From: Bacillota bacterium
GTDB lineage: Bacteria; Bacillota; Sulfobacillia; Sulfobacillales; Sulfobacillaceae
Direction of reading: 5' to 3'
Assembly (NCBI GenBank): GCA_023475835.1
Contig: JAMCVM010000223.1
Span: forward strand, 1 to 46,724
DNA: 46,724 nucleotides
Shown here: one piece after another, positions 42,180-46,724 of the stretch
Layout of the letters: every line of letters starts with the position of its first letter
How positions within the stretch are numbered: position 1 is the first letter of the stretch
Made by a program: the position numbers and the translations under genes
The notes under the pieces: generated by a model
The model's database searches: none
Seen by the model: the letters and a program-made list of their open reading frames with translations, nothing else
What the model was told of the DNA's origin: nothing

Positions 42180-44687
42180 ATGGAATTAGAAACAGGGTTC
42201 TCTTCGGAACTGAGTTGGAAAATTTTTTTAGACCGTTACACGTTAAAGGACGCAGAGCGCGCGTTTGTGGTTGGCGATCTTGCCATCGCGTTAGTCGAGG
42301 CACACCCTAAATGGCCTAAAAAAGATATCGGCATGATTCGGGCCATTTTGCCCGAAGACTATCTGTCTATTGAACTCGTGACTGGACCGCACAAGGGCGA
42401 GGTCATCGAACGGCGGCGAGTTGAGTGTGATCGACCCTTAGAGCGCGACATGGAAACGGTGGCGCGAAGAATTGCGCGAGGTGTGGCCGCAGTGGAAAAA
42501 CCCTCGGTGCGCCAAGATGTGGAGGACAGCTTTACCAAGGAGATTGCCAGCTTGAAAATGGTCCCGGGTGGCCGTATTTGGGCGGGAGCGGGGACCGATC
42601 AGCAATTGACCTACTTCAATTGCTATGTCATTCCTTGTCCTGACGATAGCCGCGAGGGTATCGTGAGGACGTTGGGTCAAATGATTGAGATTATGAGCCG
42701 CGGCGGGGGGGTCGGGATTAATGTCTCCTCCCTCAGACCGGCTCGGGCCACGGTACAAGGAGTGAACGGCCGTTCGTCTGGCGCGGTCTCTTGGATGGAC
42801 TTGTACTCGAGAGCGACGGGTTTGGTGGAACAAGGAGGCAGTCGGCGCGGCGCGCTGATGTTGCAGATTGAAGACTGGCATCCGGACGTCTGGCGATTTA
42901 TTGAAGTCAAAAAAACGCCAGGCATGGTGGAGAACGCCAATATCAGCTTACGTATTTCTGATGACTTCATGGCCGCCGTCAAGGCCGATGGTGATTGGCA
43001 ATTAGTTTTTCCCGACACCAGGGATCCAGACTATGATGCGCTGTGGGATGGCAATTTAGAGACGTGGAAGGGCTTAGGCAAACCCATTACCGTCTATGAA
43101 ACCGTAAAGGCGCGATCAATGTGGGCGGCGATTGTGGCTGGGGCATGGCAGGCGGCTGAGCCTGGTATTGTTTTTGACCAAAGGCATGAACAGGACTCCA
43201 ACAGCTGGTACTTTAACCCGCTTATTTGCACCAATCCGTGTGCCGAGCAACCACTGCCAGCGTGGGGAGTCTGTACTTTAGGGCACATCAATCTGGCCGC
43301 ATTTTACGACCCCGAGAAGCATGACGTGGACTGGGATGGGCTTCGTGCTAGCGTTCGAATTGGGGTGCGTTTCCTAGATGATATTGTCGATGCGACGCCG
43401 TATTTCTTTGAGGAAAATCGAGTCAATCAGGAGCGAGAGCGGCGTATCGGTCTCGGTACGATGGGATTGGGCGAACTGTTAATCCGTCTAGGTTATCGTT
43501 ACGGCAAAGAGGAGTCGTTAGCATTTATTGATAAGCTCTACCGGTTTATCGCCATTGAAGCTTATCTGTACGATGTAGAGCTGGCTAAAGAAAAAGGAGC
43601 CTTCCCAGCGTTTGACAAAAACAAATACCTCCAGAGCGGTTTTATCAAACGGCTGCCTAGTCCAGTAATTGAAGCTATTCGTCGTTATGGCACGCGAAAC
43701 GTGACGATTTTGACCCAGGCACCTACGGGAACCGTGGGCACCATGGTGGGCACCAGCACGGGAATTGAACCGTTTTACGCACTAACCTATTTTCGCCAGT
43801 CGCGACTTGGGTTTGATGAGCAGTATGTTCCGGTGGCTGCTGAATGGAGAGATCAGCATCCTGGAGAAACCTTGCCAGATTACTTTGTGGGAGCCATGGA
43901 TTTGACTCCGGAAGAACATATTTATGTTCAAGCGGCTATACAGCGTTGGACCGATTCTAGCATCTCCAAGACCGCTAATGCTCCTCAAGAGTACACGGTA
44001 GAAGACACTGCTAAACTCTACGAGTTGGCTTACGATCTTGGATGTAAAGGGGTCACGATATATCGGGACCAGTCGCGTCAGGAACAAGTCTTGCATCTGG
44101 CAGAAAGCCCCACTGCAACCGAAAAGACGCCGGATTTGCCTGAACCAGCGATCGTGCTCCAAAAAGGACTGGAAGTATTTCCCGTACCGTCCGAAGTCGA
44201 AGGCAAGACGTTCCGCAAGGAAACTCCGGCGGGTACCGCTCGTGTCGTCATCAATGAAGTCTCAGGTGAGCCCTTTGAGGTTTTCATGCTTCTCGGTCGA
44301 GCGGGCTCAGAAGTGCAGTCGTTTATGGAATCGTTGGGACGAATCATCAGCCTCTATCTTCGATCGAGAGGCGATTTGAATGCCCGTAGAAAACTTGCTT
44401 TAGTGTCCGAGCAACTTCGAGGAATTGGCGGTGCCAATCAAATGGGATTCGGTGCTGGCAGGGTATTGAGTGTGGTCGACGGAATCGGACAGATTTTGAG
44501 CCGGTATGTGTTGGAGGAGGTGGCGTCCAGGGACAGTACTGACACTCCGTCTGCTGACCACCCACCGGCTGGGTCTGTCCATCGCCCCCAGGCGGTGTAC
44601 GACTTGTGTCCCCAATGCGAGGCTCCAACCCTGATTTACGAGGAAGGATGCCAACACTGTACCGATTGTGGCTATTCTAAGTGCTAG
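42180..44687 (+). CDS. nrdJ: adenosylcobalamin-dependent (class II) ribonucleotide reductase
   Basis: This enzyme makes deoxyribonucleotides without an oxygen-dependent radical subunit. The 835-residue protein has the catalytic cysteine Cys354 in TNPCAEQ (with Asn352 and Glu356), and the redox pair Cys148 and Cys365. FNCYVIPC and GLGTMGLGELLIRLG are further class II motifs. The C terminus has a TSCPD-type region followed by a zinc-ribbon-like CPQCEAPTLIYEEGCQHC...C tail that likely re-reduces the active site. GGAGG lies before the ATG. It needs vitamin B12; no class I reductase is seen in this window. A hairpin follows the stop. Confidence 0.95.
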   Translation: MELETGFSSELSWKIFLDRYTLKDAERAFVVGDLAIALVEAHPKWPKKDIGMIRAILPEDYLSIELVTGPHKGEVIERRRVECDRPLERDMETVARRIARGVAAVEKPSVRQDVEDSFTKEIASLKMVPGGRIWAGAGTDQQLTYFNCYVIPCPDDSREGIVRTLGQMIEIMSRGGGVGINVSSLRPARATVQGVNGRSSGAVSWMDLYSRATGLVEQGGSRRGALMLQIEDWHPDVWRFIEVKKTPGMVENANISLRISDDFMAAVKADGDWQLVFPDTRDPDYDALWDGNLETWKGLGKPITVYETVKARSMWAAIVAGAWQAAEPGIVFDQRHEQDSNSWYFNPLICTNPCAEQPLPAWGVCTLGHINLAAFYDPEKHDVDWDGLRASVRIGVRFLDDIVDATPYFFEENRVNQERERRIGLGTMGLGELLIRLGYRYGKEESLAFIDKLYRFIAIEAYLYDVELAKEKGAFPAFDKNKYLQSGFIKRLPSPVIEAIRRYGTRNVTILTQAPTGTVGTMVGTSTGIEPFYALTYFRQSRLGFDEQYVPVAAEWRDQHPGETLPDYFVGAMDLTPEEHIYVQAAIQRWTDSSISKTANAPQEYTVEDTAKLYELAYDLGCKGVTIYRDQSRQEQVLHLAESPTATEKTPDLPEPAIVLQKGLEVFPVPSEVEGKTFRKETPAGTARVVINEVSGEPFEVFMLLGRAGSEVQSFMESLGRIISLYLRSRGDLNARRKLALVSEQLRGIGGANQMGFGAGRVLSVVDGIGQILSRYVLEEVASRDSTDTPSADHPPAGSVHRPQAVYDLCPQCEAPTLIYEEGCQHCTDCGYSKC

Positions 44688-44738
44688 GATCAGTTTAACT
44701 CTCAGTCTTAGTCGTTAACTTCAAAGTGCTTTATAACA

Positions 44739-44801
44739 AGACGATCGGGATATGACACAGGTTGTTTCCCGATCGTCTAGGGTGATATCAATACCTGTGT
44801 C
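44739..44801. repeat. two interlocked inverted repeats downstream of nrdJ
   Basis: AGACGATCGGGA (44739-44750) is exactly inverted at 44767-44778, and GACACAGGT (44754-44762), lying in its loop, is exactly inverted at 44793-44801, outside it. The arrangement is a pseudoknot in RNA or a recombination-site-like pattern in DNA. It separates nrdJ from the decayed recombinase genes, so it may be an element end, an attachment site, or an nrdJ terminator without T run. Confidence 0.5.
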
Positions 44802-44853
44802 CATTGTTTTGTTTGCGAATCGATGTTCTAATATATTCAAGGTGGGGATTGCA

Positions 44854-46011
44854 GTGGCGGTTACCCTCGAATGGGTCAAGTTGCCTGAAGGAGTTCGGTT
44901 TCGTACGGTGTGTCGCAACGGAGTCCCGTGGTTCGAACCGACGGGATTTCTGACGCAGTACGGTCACATTGGGCTGGGATCATCCCGCACGGTGGACACA
45001 TACGCAGAACGCTTGTTACCGTTCTGCCAGTGGGTCTCCCGAGAGTAATTGTCGTTCGCAGAAATTCACCCAGGGGTCCTTCGCCGTTTCCGCCGCGATT
45101 TGGTGGTATATGACGCTTCCCAACCTCCGTTGCTGAAAAAAGGTGCCGATTCCAGTGACCGAACCATCCGTGATACGGTCGCCATGGCTCTCCGATTCAT
45201 GGCCTGGTATGGCGAGCAGTACCAGACAGATTCGGCCCCGGGGATGACCTCCAAAATACGCTCATCAAGTGGCCTTCGCTTTGCTGAATGGAACTCATGG
45301 AATGAGGGACGTCCACGCGTCAAACGCAAGCTTCCCAAAACGCTTACCTCGGCCCAACTGGATGTATGCCGAAAGTGGATTATGGCGGCCTATACTTTTG
45401 ATCCGGTATTGCAGATCCGCAACCGGGCGATCTTTGAACTCTTGCTGGGGGGAGCGCTCAGGCTGGGTGCGCTGCTGGGATTGAAGACAAAGAATATTTT
45501 TGGACAAATTGACGAATGCTGATTTCGTACCAAGAGAGTGACTATCGCACGGCGTGGCACTCTAAACAACGGCATTTTCGGACGGCCAAAACGGGTGAAT
45601 ATATGATGACCTTGGACGCCGAGACCTTGCTGTGGTTAAATCGGTATTTCCTCGAATCGCGACCAGCGGAGGCCGTTCGTCGCAATCACGGGGTGTTCTT
45701 TTGTGAACACCGTCCTGGATGTGATGACCATGGGGCGCCAATTCACATTGCAACCGTTCGGTACTTGTTTCAATCACTTGCGAAATCTGTGAGCGATGGG
45801 GGTTCTGGCATCCATGTCACACCCCATATGCTCCGCCACACCGGGCCACGATGGCCCTCGAATCGGGTCTACCCCGAGAGGTGGTGCACAATATCAACTG
45901 GGTCATCAATCATCTCAGAGCACCGACCAATACTCGCATGTGAGTCCACAGTGGGCGCGTCAGGCGCTGGAGGAGTGGCACCGAACTCGCAGTCAGGGAG
46001 GCAGGTCGTGA
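44854..46011 (+). pseudogene. tyrosine recombinase (XerC/phage-integrase type), broken
   Basis: When frames are joined this is a recognisable tyrosine recombinase. The N-terminal core-binding domain (RTVDTYAERLLPFCQWVSRE) is cut by an in-frame stop at 45046-45048 and resumes in the same frame. The catalytic domain then shows box I, GGALRLGALLGL (first Arg), changes frame near 45515, has HMLRHT (box II His/Arg), changes frame near 45850 to ATMALESGLPREVVHN, and again near 45905 to LGHQSSQSTDQYSHVS with the conserved His and the nucleophile Tyr. At least one stop and three frameshifts make it inactive unless sequencing errors are at fault. GTG 44854 has a GGTGGGG-type site before it. Confidence 0.75.
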
Positions 46012-46534
46012 CTCGAATTCCGTGCCGGGGAGGGCGATTTGTCGAATGCCTGGATGACGACCATTGGAAGGCGCCAGCATGGCGGGGTACCGTCGCGCAG
46101 ACTTTCCCATGGATTTGACGCGAATCCCCGGTTCGGTACGTCCCTGGTGGCGGCGCGTTCTCCGTGAGGCGTTTCAGGTCGATTCTGTCGCTCAAGTCCG
46201 AGGGATTTCGCATACCGCACTATGGTTTTGTCGGTTTCATGCAGCGACTACCCGCGCTCTATCGACCACTTGGGACGAGTGGACCGCCCCCGATTGGGGT
46301 GCTTACGCGGAATGGCTCAAAGATCAAAAAGGGTTTGAAAACCGCCCCCTGTCGCATGAGTACCGGCGCGGCCAATTTTTGTGGCTGGCCGCTGCCGCCC
46401 GGCACGCGATCGATGTTGGATTGCCGGGAACCTCGGAAGTCACTGTTGCCCGGATCCAGTCGGTGTCCCGACGAGCTTTTCGTGGAACCGGGACCCTATC
46501 GAATCAACGGATGCAGCGTCGGGGTGCAGCTTAA
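46008..46534 (+). pseudogene. second recombinase-like gene, N-terminal fragment, frameshifted
   Basis: A GTG at 46008 overlaps the stop of the preceding recombinase frame and has GGGAGG upstream. The first 36 codons (TRIPCRGGRF...) end in a stop, and a neighbouring frame continues with DLTRIPGSVRPWWRRV and a helical segment (TTWDEWTAPDWGAYAEWLK, HEYRRGQFLWLAAAARH) like the core-binding domain of large tyrosine recombinases such as Tn554 TnpB. No catalytic motif follows; the frame ends near 46534. The overlap of two recombinase genes resembles Tn554-type or recombinase-in-tandem elements. The assignment rests on context more than on motifs. Confidence 0.5.
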
Positions 46535-46724
46535 GTTTGTTGATAGACACATACGTTCTCATGCATAAACTCGTGCGTCTTGGTCGACAGGCATCAGGCG
46601 CGGCCCCGTAGGATCCTTCTCGGGGCAAAACGGCTGCCGAGCAGGCTACCGCCCACCCGAACGATGCAAACGTCCGTTCGTGTTCGTTGGCCGGTGTTTG
46701 CCCGGTCAGGGGCTCATCGAGGCT
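46535..46724. other. end of window, recombinase element remnant
   Basis: No gene can be supported in the last 190 bases. Open frames exist in more than one phase but carry no domain that I recognise. The region may still belong to the decayed mobile element. Confidence 0.35.

Noticed and set aside
44924-44946. tRNA T-arm-like sequence (TCCCGT-GGTTCGAACC-GACGGGA)
   Set aside because: It lies within the recombinase reading frame, and no acceptor, D or anticodon arms could be found around it.

Overview
The window reads as chromosomal DNA of a Gram-positive (monoderm) heterotroph with fairly high GC and strong Shine-Dalgarno sites. The combination of a HemQ-type coproheme decarboxylase, a T-box leader in front of proBA, an LL-diaminopimelate aminotransferase, a citramalate synthase and a cobalamin-dependent ribonucleotide reductase with NrdR fits a Bacillota lineage; a Sulfobacillus-like thermoacidophile is my best guess, but this is inference from gene content and not a database match. 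No rRNA gene, tRNA gene or CRISPR array was seen.

Layout. 0.26-8.2 kb: a membrane-anchored HtrA protease faces an operon on the minus strand made of the E1 and E2 subunits of 2-oxoglutarate dehydrogenase plus an AIF-like FAD oxidoreductase; deoxyribose-phosphate aldolase and a small SPW-repeat membrane protein follow. 8.4-14.3 kb is accessory in character: a 999-residue secreted protein joining a glycosidase-like domain to an NHL beta-propeller, a gene-free stretch with a probable 131-bp MITE, and a CorA-like membrane protein without the GMN motif. 14.3-23.5 kb: a methyltransferase, a glycolate oxidase pair (glcD-glcF), a mercaptopyruvate sulfurtransferase, a sugar isomerase-like protein, CysQ, an O-antigen ligase-like membrane protein and HemQ. 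23.6-38.2 kb is rich in amino-acid biosynthesis: cimA, dapA, a dapL-like aminotransferase, leuCD with a divergent LysR regulator, proBA under a T-box, and ilvE, interrupted by a Toprim/Nudix/thioesterase trio. 38.4-44.7 kb: an unknown protein coupled to YajQ, a GDT1-type transporter, a rhomboid-like protein that has lost its catalytic residues, and nrdR-nrdJ with candidate NrdR boxes. 44.7-46.7 kb is a decayed mobile element: a tyrosine recombinase broken by a stop codon and frameshifts, overlapped by the start of a second, also broken, recombinase-like gene.

How it fits together. CimA, LeuCD and IlvE cover steps of a citramalate route to isoleucine and leucine (leuB and leuA are not in this window). 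DapA and DapL point to the aminotransferase variant of lysine/diaminopimelate synthesis. Regulation is visible as the proBA T-box with promoter and terminator, possible NrdR boxes, and an unusual dapA leader that has a strong promoter, a short ORF with a good ribosome site, a hairpin at its stop codon and a pseudoknot-capable element. Several convergent gene pairs overlap at their 3' ends.
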